35,471 nt of DNA from Acidipila sp. GTDB taxonomy: Bacteria; Acidobacteriota; Terriglobia; Acidiferrales; UBA7541. The position numbers were made by a program, and so were the translations under genes. Below are positions 15,075 to 23,502 of this stretch, in pieces (within the stretch, counting starts at the first letter, position 1; every line of letters starts with the position of its first letter). The DNA lies in the NCBI GenBank assembly GCA_010365215.1, contig JAAFGT010000041.1, positions 1-35,471 of the forward strand, read 5' to 3'. The notes under the pieces were generated by a model, which was not told the origin of the DNA, searched no databases, and worked only from the letters and a program-made list of their open reading frames with translations.

Positions 15075-15299
15075 ATGCGGGAGCACCACAATGGATTAAA
15101 GGACACTCCCGGGTCTGCCGATGCTTTCGACCTGGAACATCTCAGGAACATGGGAGTACATCTAACGAATGGGTGCCTGTTGGCGAATGGGGTGCCTGGT
15201 GGGAACGTAGTACTAAAGTTCTATTTTGACGGTACTACCCCGCGGGATAGTCTGAATATCCCAGCGGGAATGCCGCCCGGCCTCAGGATAGGTAGATAA
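15075..15299 (+). CDS. Small protein translationally coupled to the TonB-like gene
   Basis: The product is 74 residues, unrecognised, beginning MREHHNGLKDTPG and ending MPPGLRIGR. No signal or membrane segment is seen. Three facts support a real gene: AGAGGAAG lies about eight bases before the ATG at 15075, its TAA overlaps the next ATG by one base (TAATG), and it lies on the same strand directly before an expressed gene. It could be a short regulatory leader peptide or a small cytoplasmic protein. In-frame starts further upstream (ATG 15012, 15030) lack a good ribosome binding site. Being short and without known relatives, it remains provisional. Confidence 0.45.
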   Translation: MREHHNGLKDTPGSADAFDLEHLRNMGVHLTNGCLLANGVPGGNVVLKFYFDGTTPRDSLNIPAGMPPGLRIGR

Positions 15300-16480
15300 T
15301 GAACGATAGGGATAAACAGGTTACGCTACTTTCCGGCTCCTTCCCGGCGATGGAGACCCTCGTGATGTCGGAAGGGTATGTACGGATGAAGTCTAATGGC
15401 GGCTCCAGCCCCCGGCAGCCGGGGCAGCCTGGGCCCAGGCGTACTATTGCTATCGCTCCCGGCCCCGCGCCTACATTCGCCTTGTTACCGCAACCCGCAT
15501 CGCGCTGGCAGTCACTGACCGCCAGCCTGCTGATGCAGATACTGGGCATCGCGGTTCTAATGATCATCCCCATGATCATTGTGGATAATCTGCCCAATCA
15601 TGAGTACCAGACCATGGCGCTGTTGCCGCCGCAGCCCCTGACTTTGAGGCCTGATCCGGCGCCTTTGCCGCCGCCAAAACCCAGAATCGCGCAACCGAAA
15701 CCCGCAGAAATCAGGAAGCCGGTCTTTTTGAGCCCGCCGAAAATGGTGGCGCCCAAGCCTGTAGTAGTGCCCGCGCCCGAAGTTAAGCCGGTTTTCCAGC
15801 CCACGCCGCTGGAGATGGCTCGCCCGGCCAAGCCGCGCGCAGAAGTGAAAACCGGAGTCTTGCCTGACGCGAATATTCCGCTGCCCACAGTGGCCAAGCC
15901 TGCTTCGAAGGTGCAGACCGGAGGATTCGGCAATCCCCTGGGCCAGTCTGGAGACGCGAAACCCGGCAGCCTGACGGTTGCCCGCGCCGGCTCTTTTGAC
16001 CTGCCTCCGGGCAAAGGCCTTGGAAACGGGACGGGCGGCGCCAAGGGCACGGCAGGAATTGTGGCCGACGCAGGATTTGGCAAAGCCGTAGGGCCAGTGT
16101 CCGCTGGATCGCCCGGAGGCGGGAGTCCAGCAGTTCGCACCGGCGGATTTGGCACGGCCAGCGCTAGTGGCGACGCCGGGAAAAAGGTGTCCGCTCCGGC
16201 TGGTCCCACAATGGTGCCGGTGGAGATTCTCTCCAAGCCCGCTCCTGCTTATACGGCAGAAGCGCGCCGGCTGAAGAAAGAAGGCGAGGTTTTGCTGGAG
16301 GTGGTTTTCACCGCCAGCGGCGAAGTCCGCGTGATCAGCGTGCTGCAGGGGCTGGGCTACGGCTTGGATGAGTCCGCCGTGGCTGCCGCAAAGCAACTAA
16401 AGTTCCGGCCGGCGAAGCGCGACGGCCAGCCTGTGGATTCCACAGCGAAGCTGCACATCGTATTTCAATTGGCCTACTAA
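15299..16480 (+). CDS. TonB-family energy transducer-like protein
   Basis: The product is 393 residues. A cytoplasmic N-terminus of about 70 residues precedes one membrane span (about 72-95, SLLMQILGIAVLMIIPMIIV). A Pro-rich rigid periplasmic segment follows (about 108-190), then a Gly-rich linker with repeated TGGFG motifs (about 205-300), and a TonB C-terminal domain (about 308-393: PAPAYTAEARRLKKEGEVLL, LKFRPAKRDGQPVDS). TonB couples the proton motive force to outer-membrane transport. The usual ExbB/ExbD partners are not nearby, so the role may be specialised. The start could also lie further in (ATG at 15364 or 15385), since the first 30 residues are not needed for the family. The M48-like gene follows immediately. 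Confidence 0.8.
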   Translation: MNDRDKQVTLLSGSFPAMETLVMSEGYVRMKSNGGSSPRQPGQPGPRRTIAIAPGPAPTFALLPQPASRWQSLTASLLMQILGIAVLMIIPMIIVDNLPNHEYQTMALLPPQPLTLRPDPAPLPPPKPRIAQPKPAEIRKPVFLSPPKMVAPKPVVVPAPEVKPVFQPTPLEMARPAKPRAEVKTGVLPDANIPLPTVAKPASKVQTGGFGNPLGQSGDAKPGSLTVARAGSFDLPPGKGLGNGTGGAKGTAGIVADAGFGKAVGPVSAGSPGGGSPAVRTGGFGTASASGDAGKKVSAPAGPTMVPVEILSKPAPAYTAEARRLKKEGEVLLEVVFTASGEVRVISVLQGLGYGLDESAVAAAKQLKFRPAKRDGQPVDSTAKLHIVFQLAY

Positions 16481-16492
16481 ATGGGAGACATC

Positions 16493-18184
16493 ATGCAAAA
16501 GCCGCGGATCCTCATGCTGGTGGTGACGCTACTGGCCGCCATTCCAGTGTTTGCCGCAGACGGCAGCGACGCGACATTAGACCAGTCGATTGACCGCATG
16601 ATCGGCCAGGAGAACGCGCTGATCACCAGGATGCGCGACCTCCATCCCATCGCGGAAATTTACATCCAGAACCTGCGCAACGACAAGGATTTCGGCCTGG
16701 TGCCCTCGAGCGACGAATACTATCTGGGCAAGACTTACGTCACCGGCGAAATTGGAATGAAGTCGCTGCTGGCCAAGCCCGACAAGAAGAAATCCACTTT
16801 CGGTTTCTTTCATATGCCTACGCTTTCGCTGCTGGCCATCTTCAAGACGCATCCGGGGATGCGCTATCTTCCCAACGGTTTCGTGGGAATGAGCTACATC
16901 GACTCCAAGGGCTTCAATCGCGCGACTTACAACTTCGAATACGTGCGCCGCGAATTCCTGGGCGAAGTGCGCTGCCTGGTATTCGATGTGAAGGCGAAAA
17001 ACGACAAGGAAGTGGGCCGGTTCGAGGGACGTATCTGGGTGGAAGATCAGGAAGACAACATCGTCCGATTCAACGGCGTGTTCGGTCCCGTAGCGAAGAA
17101 GGGGCTGTGGTACTACCACTTCGATAGCTGGCGCGTGCAGATGGGCCCTGGCCTGTGGCTGCCAGCCTATGTCTATACCGAAGAAACCGCCCTGAAATAC
17201 GGCCAGAAGAGAGACCTGCAGTTCAAGGGGCAGGTGCGCTTCTGGGGATACAACCTGAAGACGGCCGGACGGGAGTCTGAATTCAGCACCGTGCGCGTGG
17301 ATGCGCCTGCGCCGGTGCGCGACTCGAGTACCGCGGCGCCCGACACTTCTCCCGTGGAAGCGACGCGCCTGTGGGATCGCCAGGCAGAAGACAACGTGCT
17401 GGAGCGGCTGGAAAAGGCCGGTCTGCTTGCGCCAGAAGGCGAGGTAGACAAGGTTCTCAGCACGGTGGTGAATAACCTGGAAGTGACCAACAAGATCGAG
17501 GTGGAGCCCCCGGTGCGCTGCCGCGTGCTGCTGACCTCGACGCTGGAATCCTTCAGCGTAGGCCATACCATCATCCTCAGCCGCGGGCTGCTCGATGTGC
17601 TGCCCGACGAGGCCAGCCTGGCCTCGATGCTGGCATACGAACTGGGGCACGTGCTGCTGGTGCACAATGAGGATACCCAGTACGCTTTCGCCGACCGCAT
17701 GATGATTCCCGACGAAGATGTAATGTCGAAATTCCGCTTCCACCGCGACGACGCGACAAATGCACTGGCCGAGGCGAAGGCCATTGAACTTCTGCGGAAT
17801 TCGCCTTACAAAGGCACACTGGCTACCGCCGGACTGTTCCTGCGCGCGCTGGATGCGCATTCCAAAGAACTGTCGCACCTGATCAGCCCGCACCTCGGCA
17901 ACCGCGTATCCAACATGAAGGAATTGATGGCGGGCGCGCCGGCGCTGGAAGCCAACCGTACGGACCAAATCGCTGCGCTGCCGCTAGGCGGGCGTATCAA
18001 GCTCGAACCGTGGAACGATCACGTGGAACTGAGCAAGCCCAAGGCGGTGGCCCTGCTCTCTCCTCGTGAGAAGCTGCCCTTTGAGATTACGCCGTTCTGG
18101 CCTTACCTCTCGCGGCAAGGCGCCAACCCGACTCCGCAAACGGCAACCACCGATCCGAAGGCACCGACGCCGCCGCAGAACTAG
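16493..18184 (+). CDS. Exported M48-like peptidase homologue with altered zinc motif
   Basis: The product is 563 residues with a signal peptide (MQKPRILMLVVTLLAAIPVF, cleavage near AADG). Residues about 25-265 form a beta-rich N-terminal domain found in acidobacterial-type M48 proteins. Residues about 290-470 resemble the M48 catalytic region: LSRGLLDVLPDEASLASMLA followed by YELGHVLLVH (382-391). In active M48 enzymes this reads HELGH; here the first zinc ligand is Tyr382 (codon TAC at 17636-17638). The downstream glutamate region reads AEAKAIELL in place of the usual EAD..A. The protein is probably catalytically impaired or inactive. The ATG at 16493 follows GGGAGA; it starts 12 bases after the TonB-like stop. 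Confidence 0.75.
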   Translation: MQKPRILMLVVTLLAAIPVFAADGSDATLDQSIDRMIGQENALITRMRDLHPIAEIYIQNLRNDKDFGLVPSSDEYYLGKTYVTGEIGMKSLLAKPDKKKSTFGFFHMPTLSLLAIFKTHPGMRYLPNGFVGMSYIDSKGFNRATYNFEYVRREFLGEVRCLVFDVKAKNDKEVGRFEGRIWVEDQEDNIVRFNGVFGPVAKKGLWYYHFDSWRVQMGPGLWLPAYVYTEETALKYGQKRDLQFKGQVRFWGYNLKTAGRESEFSTVRVDAPAPVRDSSTAAPDTSPVEATRLWDRQAEDNVLERLEKAGLLAPEGEVDKVLSTVVNNLEVTNKIEVEPPVRCRVLLTSTLESFSVGHTIILSRGLLDVLPDEASLASMLAYELGHVLLVHNEDTQYAFADRMMIPDEDVMSKFRFHRDDATNALAEAKAIELLRNSPYKGTLATAGLFLRALDAHSKELSHLISPHLGNRVSNMKELMAGAPALEANRTDQIAALPLGGRIKLEPWNDHVELSKPKAVALLSPREKLPFEITPFWPYLSRQGANPTPQTATTDPKAPTPPQN

Positions 18185-18224
18185 CAGCGGGCGGAAGGAA
18201 ACTCACTCCCCGATATCCTGGGAA

Positions 18225-18266
18225 AATAAAGAGGCCCGCGGGATGTTTCCAGCGGGCCTCTTTATT
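18225..18266. terminator. Bidirectional intrinsic terminator between convergent operons
   Basis: AATAAAGAGGCCCGC (18225-18239) pairs perfectly with its complement at 18252-18266, giving a 15-bp stem and 12-base loop. T-rich ends occur on both sides (TTTATTT on the plus strand, the same on the minus strand). It lies after the M48-like stop and just beyond the rplQ stop, so it can end both convergent transcripts. Confidence 0.9.
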
Positions 18267-18286
18267 TGCGGGACGGTAAATTGCGC

Positions 18287-18721
18287 TCAGGCTTTCGCTT
18301 TGGCGGTCTCGGCCGGCTCGGCTTCTTCCACTTTTTCTTTCTTCTTGGTCTCTTTCTTCTTCAGCTTATAGCCCACCAGCTCGAGGATGGCTTCGTGCGC
18401 GCCATCACCGAAGCGGTAGCCGGCTTTGATGATGCGCGTATAGCCGCCATTGCGCTGCGAAAAGCGCGGAGCGATGTCGGCGAAAAGTTTCTTGGTGGCG
18501 AGCGGTGTCATCAGGAACGCCGCGGCCTGACGGCGGGAGTGCAAAGTATCGCGCTTGCCGAGCGTGATCATATGCTCGACCAGCGGACGAGCGGCGCGGG
18601 CGCGAGCGATGGTGGTGCAGATGCTCTCGTAGATGATCACGTTGGTGACCAAGGCGCGCAGCGTGGCCCGACGGTGGGCGGGCTGGCGTCCAAGCTTGGA
18701 ACCGGAGTTCAGATGTCGCAT
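18287..18721 (-). CDS. rplQ: 50S ribosomal protein L17
   Basis: The product is 144 residues. MRHLNSGSKLGRQPAHRRATLRALVTNVI opens the family-typical sequence, followed by LVEHMITLGKRDTLHSRRQAAAFL and a C-terminal RIIKAGYRFGDGAHEAILELVG segment. L17 lies near the exit-tunnel side of the 50S subunit. A Lys/Glu/Ala-rich tail of about 25 residues extends beyond the usual end. It is the last gene of the superoperon, 14 bases after rpoA, and its transcript ends at the terminator 18225-18266. Confidence 0.97.
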   Translation of the reverse strand: MRHLNSGSKLGRQPAHRRATLRALVTNVIIYESICTTIARARAARPLVEHMITLGKRDTLHSRRQAAAFLMTPLATKKLFADIAPRFSQRNGGYTRIIKAGYRFGDGAHEAILELVGYKLKKKETKKKEKVEEAEPAETAKAKA

Positions 18722-18735
18722 GGCGTAATCCCGGC

Positions 18736-19764
18736 CTAGAGCGCCGTGGTCTCCTCGGCGGTCGGTGGCGCCGTCTGGCTGGCGAGCGGCGGCCAGATGA
18801 TGCGGCCGTGCTCGTCGATCTTCATCCCCAGGGTGAGGCTCATGCGTCCGAGGATTTCCTTGATCTCGTTGAGCGACTTGCGGCCGAAGTTTTTAGTCTT
18901 CAGCATCTCGTTTTCGCTCTTGATGACCAGCTCGCGGATGGTCTGAATGTTGGCGTTCTTCAAGCAGTTGTAGGAGCGCACGGAAAGCTCCAGCTCCTCG
19001 ACGGAGCGGTCGAGGTGCTCGACGCGCGTGTCGTGGTAGGGCTCGGAAATCTCCTCGGGCATCTCGGGCTGCTCTTCAAAGTTGATGAAGATGCCCATGT
19101 GGTCCTTGATGAGCTTCGAAGCCAGGCCGATGGAATCCTGCGGAGTGATGGCGCCGTTGGTCCAGACTTCCAGCGACAGCTTTTCGAAGTCGGTCATCTG
19201 ACCGAGGCGCGCGGCTTCCACCGCGTAATTGACCTTGCGCACCGGCGAGTGAACGGAGTCCACAGGAATGTATCCGATGGGCAGGTCTTCGTCGAAGTTG
19301 CGGTCCGCGCCCACGTACCCGCGGCCGTTCTTGACGCGCATTTCGATCTGCAGGTTGCCGCCCTCGCCCACGGTGGCGATGTAGACGTTCTTGTCGAGCA
19401 CGGCGATGTCGGAGTCCTCGGCGATCATGGCCGAGGTTACTTCGCCGGGCTGCTCGACGTGCAGGGTGATGGTCTTGGGCTGATCGGTCATCAGCTTCAA
19501 GGGCACCTGCTTGAGGTTGAGGATGATGTCGGTGGCGTCTTCCACTACGCCGGGGATGGGCGAAAATTCATGCAGCACGCCTTCCACTTTGACCGCGGTG
19601 ATGGCCGCGCCTTCGATGGAGCTGAGCAGCGCGCGGCGAAGCGCGTTGCCCACGGTGGTGCCCCAGCCGCGCTCAAAAGGCTGCGCGCTGAAACGCCCGA
19701 ATTTGTCCGTCAAGGTCTCGAGTTCCGCTGCCAACCGCTTGGGCTTCTGAAATCCTTTCCACAT
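18736..19764 (-). CDS. rpoA: RNA polymerase alpha subunit
   Basis: The product is 342 residues, of normal length. Residues 1-230 form the dimerisation/assembly domain ([33 protein letters not shown] is diagnostic). An acidic linker follows, then the C-terminal DNA- and activator-binding domain at about 255-316, with [18 protein letters not shown] and [17 protein letters not shown]. It nucleates the core enzyme and contacts UP elements. The ATG is preceded by GGAGGAGGT. A 114-base gap separates it from rpsD, the largest in the 3' half of the operon, where an internal promoter or translational control site could lie. Confidence 0.98.
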   Translation of the reverse strand: MWKGFQKPKRLAAELETLTDKFGRFSAQPFERGWGTTVGNALRRALLSSIEGAAITAVKVEGVLHEFSPIPGVVEDATDIILNLKQVPLKLMTDQPKTITLHVEQPGEVTSAMIAEDSDIAVLDKNVYIATVGEGGNLQIEMRVKNGRGYVGADRNFDEDLPIGYIPVDSVHSPVRKVNYAVEAARLGQMTDFEKLSLEVWTNGAITPQDSIGLASKLIKDHMGIFINFEEQPEMPEEISEPYHDTRVEHLDRSVEELELSVRSYNCLKNANIQTIRELVIKSENEMLKTKNFGRKSLNEIKEILGRMSLTLGMKIDEHGRIIWPPLASQTAPPTAEETTAL

Positions 19765-19878
19765 GACTGCTAACCTCCTCCCTACTTACCGGGAAAATTC
19801 GAAAATGGTTTTTCTCAGCGAAGGGCGTCCCGCCGGGCGGGCCGCGGCTTCATGAAATTGCGCGACGGACTGGAATAC

Positions 19879-20511
19879 TTACTTCGAATACAGCTCGACG
19901 ATGAGCTGTTCGTTGATCGACGGCGTCTGCACGTTCTCGCGCTTGGGGAGTGCAATCACTTTGGCTTTGCCGGCGTCGCGGTCGATCTCCATCCACGGCA
20001 CCATGTTCAGGCTCTGGGAAACGTTGCGCGCTTCCATCACCATGGTGTTCTGCAGCATGGTTTCCTTCAGGCTGATTTCATCGCCCACGCTGATCTGGAA
20101 CGAGGGAATATTGACCTTGCGGGCGTTGACGCGCACGTGGCCGTGATTGACCATCTGCCGCGCCTGCGCGCGCGAGCCAGCCAGACCCATGCGGTAGACC
20201 GCGCTATCGAGACGCCGCTCCAGCATGACGATCAGGTTTTCGCCGGTGGGTCCCTTGGCGCGCTCGGCCTTCTCGAAATAGTTGCGGAACTGCCGCTCCA
20301 GCAGCCCGTAGGTGCGCTTGGCCTTCTGCTTTTCGCGCAACTGGATTCCGTAGCCCTGCATTTTGGGACGGCGGCTCTGCCCGTGCTGCCCGGGCACGAA
20401 GTTGCGCCGCTCGATGGCGCACTTGTCGGTGAAGCACCGCAGTCCCTTCAGAAAGAGCTTCACGCCCTCTCGACGGCACAAACGGCATACTGCATCGCGA
20501 TGTCTTGCCAC
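19879..20511 (-). CDS. rpsD: 30S ribosomal protein S4
   Basis: The product is 210 residues, starting at a GTG preceded by GGAGAG. The N-terminus carries four cysteines (Cys9, Cys12, Cys26, Cys31), the zinc-binding C+ form of S4. The S4 RNA-binding domain is recognisable at RLDSAVYRMGLAGSRAQARQ and VNHGHVRVNARKVNIPSF. S4 is a primary 16S rRNA binder that nucleates 30S assembly, and in many bacteria it represses its own operon. It lies between rpsK and rpoA as in the classical alpha operon. Confidence 0.98.
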   Translation of the reverse strand: MARHRDAVCRLCRREGVKLFLKGLRCFTDKCAIERRNFVPGQHGQSRRPKMQGYGIQLREKQKAKRTYGLLERQFRNYFEKAERAKGPTGENLIVMLERRLDSAVYRMGLAGSRAQARQMVNHGHVRVNARKVNIPSFQISVGDEISLKETMLQNTMVMEARNVSQSLNMVPWMEIDRDAGKAKVIALPKRENVQTPSINEQLIVELYSK

Positions 20512-20554
20512 GTACTTCTCTCCTTTAAATTTCTTCCCGAAGGAAGAAAAAAAA

Positions 20555-21007
20555 CTACACGCGCCGGCGCTTGGGCGGACGGCAGCCGTTGTGCGGAATC
20601 GGGGTCACGTCCCGTATGGACTTGATCATGATGCCCGCGGTAGACAGCGCGCGGATGGCCGATTCGCGGCCGGCGCCCGGCCCCTTCACGCGGACATCGA
20701 CGGACTTGACGCCAAACTGGTCGCGCGCCGTACCCGCCGCGGTGACGCAGGCCTGCTGCGCGGCGTAGGGAGTGCCTTTGCGCGAGCCCTTGAAGCCCAC
20801 CGAGCCGGAAGACGACCAGCTGAGCGTGCGGCCTTCGAGGTCGGTGATGGTCACCAGGGTGTTGTTGAACGACGCCTGGATGTGCACCAGCCCGTGCGGC
20901 ACCACGCGCTTTTCGCGCTTCTTCTTGAATTCCTTCTTCTTCTTGGTCGGCTTAGCCCCAGCCTCTGCTGCTCCGGCTGCCGCCTTCTGTTTGGGTTCTT
21001 TGGCCAC
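20555..21007 (-). CDS. rpsK: 30S ribosomal protein S11
   Basis: The product is 150 residues, about 20 longer than usual. The conserved core starts at about residue 30 ([20 protein letters not shown]) and contains [20 protein letters not shown] and the C-terminal [18 protein letters not shown]. The extra N-terminus is rich in Lys, Ala and Gly. The start is GTG, supported by AAAGGA eight bases upstream. S11 forms part of the mRNA exit platform. It lies 41 bases after rpsM and 43 before rpsD. Confidence 0.97.
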   Translation of the reverse strand: MAKEPKQKAAAGAAEAGAKPTKKKKEFKKKREKRVVPHGLVHIQASFNNTLVTITDLEGRTLSWSSSGSVGFKGSRKGTPYAAQQACVTAAGTARDQFGVKSVDVRVKGPGAGRESAIRALSTAGIMIKSIRDVTPIPHNGCRPPKRRRV

Positions 21008-21048
21008 TGCGTTTTTCCTTTGTCGGAATCTGCTTTAAGAAACCAATT

Positions 21049-21435
21049 CTACTTCTTGAGCGCGGTCTTCTTCTTATTGGCCACTGCGCCGCGCCGCGGA
21101 CCCTTGCGAGTGCGCGCGTTGGTGTGCGTGCGCTGCCCGCGGACGGGCAGATTCCTGCGGTGACGCATGCCGCGATAGCATTGAATATCGATCAGCCGCC
21201 GCACGTTCATCTGCGTCTCTTTGCGCAGGTCACCCTCGACGCCGCCCTGTTCTTCAATGGTGGCGCGAAGATGGGTGACTTCGTCCTCGGTGAGGTCCTT
21301 GATCTTTTTGGTCTCCTCCACCTTGGCCTGCTCGCAGATGGCGCGCGCGCGCGCCTGGCCGATGCCATAAATGGCCGTCAGACCTATCCAGAGCCGCTTC
21401 TGCGGATTCAAATCAACGCCTGCAATTCTTGCCAT
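21049..21435 (-). CDS. rpsM: 30S ribosomal protein S13
   Basis: The product is 128 residues, normal length. [20 protein letters not shown] and [20 protein letters not shown] followed by RTRKGPRR are diagnostic of S13. It sits in the 30S head and contacts the P-site tRNA and the 50S bridge B1. The ATG follows AAGGAG with ideal spacing, among the strongest ribosome binding sites in this operon. The Lys-rich C-terminus ends in KKKTALKK. Confidence 0.98.
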   Translation of the reverse strand: MARIAGVDLNPQKRLWIGLTAIYGIGQARARAICEQAKVEETKKIKDLTEDEVTHLRATIEEQGGVEGDLRKETQMNVRRLIDIQCYRGMRHRRNLPVRGQRTHTNARTRKGPRRGAVANKKKTALKK

Positions 21436-21472
21436 AACTGCTCCTTCTTGGGCTGTGCGGTTACGCCCGCGG

Positions 21473-21586
21473 TTAGCCCTGGCGCTGCTTGTGCTTAGGA
21501 TTGGCGCAGATGACGCGCACCACGCCGCGCCTCTTAACCACTTTGCACTTATCGCAAATTTTTTTGACCGACGACCGAACCTTCAT
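21473..21586 (-). CDS. rpmJ: 50S ribosomal protein L36
   Basis: The product is 37 residues, normal for the smallest ribosomal protein. It reads [20 protein letters not shown] and continues with a [13 protein letters not shown] end. Cys11, Cys14, Cys27 and His32 form the zinc ribbon of the C+ type. It lies between infA (52 bases) and rpsM (37 bases), its classical position at the spc/alpha junction. Confidence 0.97.
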   Translation of the reverse strand: MKVRSSVKKICDKCKVVKRRGVVRVICANPKHKQRQG

Positions 21587-21638
21587 TCCCTGCCTCCGCT
21601 ATCACTTGCGCGGGCTACCCGCCTTCCGGAAGAGCGCC

Positions 21639-21902
21639 TCACTTGAAACGGTACACAATGCGCCCGCGCGTCAGATCGTAAGGCGAGAGCTCCACCTGCA
21701 CGCGATCGCCCGGCAGGATGCGGATGAAATTCTTGCGCATCTTGCCCGAAATGTGCGCCAGCACGCGGTGCTTGTTCTCCAGCTCCACGCGGAACATGGC
21801 ATTGGGCAGCGGCTCGATCACCGTGGCCATCACTTCGATGGCATCCTCTTTGGGATTGCCGTCGGTGGGCTTTTTCTTCGCTTCGTTAGGCCGTTTCAAC
21901 AT
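21639..21902 (-). CDS. infA: Translation initiation factor IF-1
   Basis: The product is 87 residues against about 72 usually. The OB-fold core begins at [20 protein letters not shown] and includes [20 protein letters not shown] and [16 protein letters not shown], all diagnostic of IF-1. The extra 15 or so N-terminal residues are Lys/Pro-rich. No later start codon can give the normal length, and the ATG at 21902 is preceded by GGAG, so the extension is probably real. IF-1 binds the 30S A site during initiation. It lies 58 bases after map and 52 before rpmJ. Confidence 0.96.
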   Translation of the reverse strand: MLKRPNEAKKKPTDGNPKEDAIEVMATVIEPLPNAMFRVELENKHRVLAHISGKMRKNFIRILPGDRVQVELSPYDLTRGRIVYRFK

Positions 21903-21960
21903 TCACTCCTGCCGCTGGCTCTAAAATCCGCGCGCCGCCAATTCGCCAGAATTTCTTTCT

Positions 21961-22737
21961 CTACCAAGACGGCCCGGCCATTTCTCTGGGCCGCGTCAAA
22001 ATCCAAGGACCATTTTCCGTGACCGCCACGGTGTGCTCGAAATGCGCCGAGCGGCTGCGGTCCGCGGTTACCGCCGTCCATTTATCGCCCAGCACCACCA
22101 CCCCGGCGGCGCCGGCATTGACCATCGGCTCGATGGCCAGCACCATGCCCGGCTGCAAACGCGGCCCACGTCCCGGCTCGCCGTAATTGGGCAGTTGCGG
22201 CTCCTCGTGCATACGCGTGCCGATGCCGTGACCCACGAACTCGCGCACTACCGTAAAACCGTGCTGTACCACCCAACTCTCCACGGCGTGAGAGACGTCG
22301 CTCAGGCGATTCCCGGGGCGAACCTTATCGATCGCCCGATCGAGCGACTCGCGAGTCACCTGCAGCAGCGACTCCGTTTCCGGCGCCACTTTCCCCGCCG
22401 GAACCGTGACCGCCGCATCGCCGTAATAGCCGCCGAGCTCGACGCCGAAGTCGATGGAAACTATATCGCCCTCGCGAATCTTGCGCGCCGCCGAGGGAAT
22501 CCCGTGCACCACTTCTTCATTGATCGAAGTGCACAGCACGCAGGGAAAACCAAGATATCCCTTGAATGCCGGCCGTGCTCCCAGCTCCGCAGTGCGCCCT
22601 GCGGCAAAGACCTCAAGATCCATGGTGCTGACGCCAGGCTGTACTTTTTCTTTCAACGCCGCCAGCACTTGCCAGACGACCTGCCCGGCCCGGTACATCG
22701 ACTCGAGCTCCGCAGGCGACTTGCAGACGATGGCCAC
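21961..22737 (-). CDS. map: Methionine aminopeptidase type I
   Basis: The product is 258 residues. It removes the N-terminal methionine from nascent proteins. Expected residues are present: His78 (EEVVHGIP) and the five metal ligands Asp96 (SIDFGV), Asp107 (YYGDAAVT), His170 (VGHGIGTRMHEEP), Glu203 (LAIEPM) and Glu234 (HFEHTVAVT). The start codon is GTG; GGAGG lies 11 bases upstream, somewhat far. The gene lies 33 bases after adk, and the secY-adk-map-infA order is classical. Confidence 0.97.
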   Translation of the reverse strand: MAIVCKSPAELESMYRAGQVVWQVLAALKEKVQPGVSTMDLEVFAAGRTAELGARPAFKGYLGFPCVLCTSINEEVVHGIPSAARKIREGDIVSIDFGVELGGYYGDAAVTVPAGKVAPETESLLQVTRESLDRAIDKVRPGNRLSDVSHAVESWVVQHGFTVVREFVGHGIGTRMHEEPQLPNYGEPGRGPRLQPGMVLAIEPMVNAGAAGVVVLGDKWTAVTADRSRSAHFEHTVAVTENGPWILTRPREMAGPSW

Positions 22738-22770
22738 CAGCTCAATATCCTCCGCTCCCGATGAGCGCGG

Positions 22771-23502
22771 TCAGGACAGGCGCCCGAGCACGTCCATCAA
22801 CTCCCGGCGCACCGTCTCGACCGGTTTGGTGCCGTCCAATTCATTCAACTCGCCGCGCTTGCGGTAGAAGTCGACCAGCGGCTTGGTCTGCCGCTCGTAC
22901 ACGGCCAAGCGCTCGCGCACTACTTCTTCGCGATCATCGGCGCGCTGTGCCAGCGGCCCGCCGCAGCGGTCGCACTTAGCTGTTTCGCGCGGCGGTTGCA
23001 CGGTCAAGTTATAGGTGGTCCCGCACTTCGCACAGGCCAGGCGGCTGCCCATCCGGCGAACCAATTCTTCGGGCTCGGCCTCGAGCAGCAGCACCACCGG
23101 CGAGCCAAACCTGGTGCGTTCCAGAATCTTTCCCAATTTTTCCGCCTGGGCGATGGTGCGCGGAAATCCGTCGAATACGAACCCGCCGGCGCAGTCCGGC
23201 TGAGAGATACGCTCTTCCACCATTCCCAATACGATGTCATCGGGCACCAACTGCCCGGCATCCATGATCGGCTTGGCGCGGCGCCCCAGCTCGGATCCGC
23301 GCGCCACATGGTCGCGGAACATGTCGCCGGTGGAAAGATGCGGCAGGCCGTACATCTGCGCGATCTCTTTGGCTTGGGTTCCCTTGCCCGCGCCCGGAGG
23401 CCCGAGAAAAATCAGCGCGCGGCGCAGCTTCTTCGGTTGCGCACTTCCGCCGGGATTCCCTTCCGGCGCGCCTTGCGGATTTACCGAACCGCCGCTAACC
23501 AC
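22771..23502 (-). CDS. adk: Adenylate kinase, zinc-lid type
   Basis: The product is 243 residues from a GTG start at 23502. It interconverts ATP + AMP and 2 ADP. The P-loop GPPGAGKGT is at 34-42, the AMP-site region LSTGDMFR at about 56-63, and DGFPRT at 111-116. The lid contains Cys157, Cys160, Cys177 and Cys180, a zinc site of long-type Adk. About 26 residues of Gly/Pro/Asn-rich sequence precede the P-loop strand. Its GTG overlaps the secY 3' end by eight bases, suggesting translational coupling; an AGGGGG just upstream supports this start rather than a longer reading to 23604. Confidence 0.95.
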   Translation of the reverse strand: MVSGGSVNPQGAPEGNPGGSAQPKKLRRALIFLGPPGAGKGTQAKEIAQMYGLPHLSTGDMFRDHVARGSELGRRAKPIMDAGQLVPDDIVLGMVEERISQPDCAGGFVFDGFPRTIAQAEKLGKILERTRFGSPVVLLLEAEPEELVRRMGSRLACAKCGTTYNLTVQPPRETAKCDRCGGPLAQRADDREEVVRERLAVYERQTKPLVDFYRKRGELNELDGTKPVETVRRELMDVLGRLS

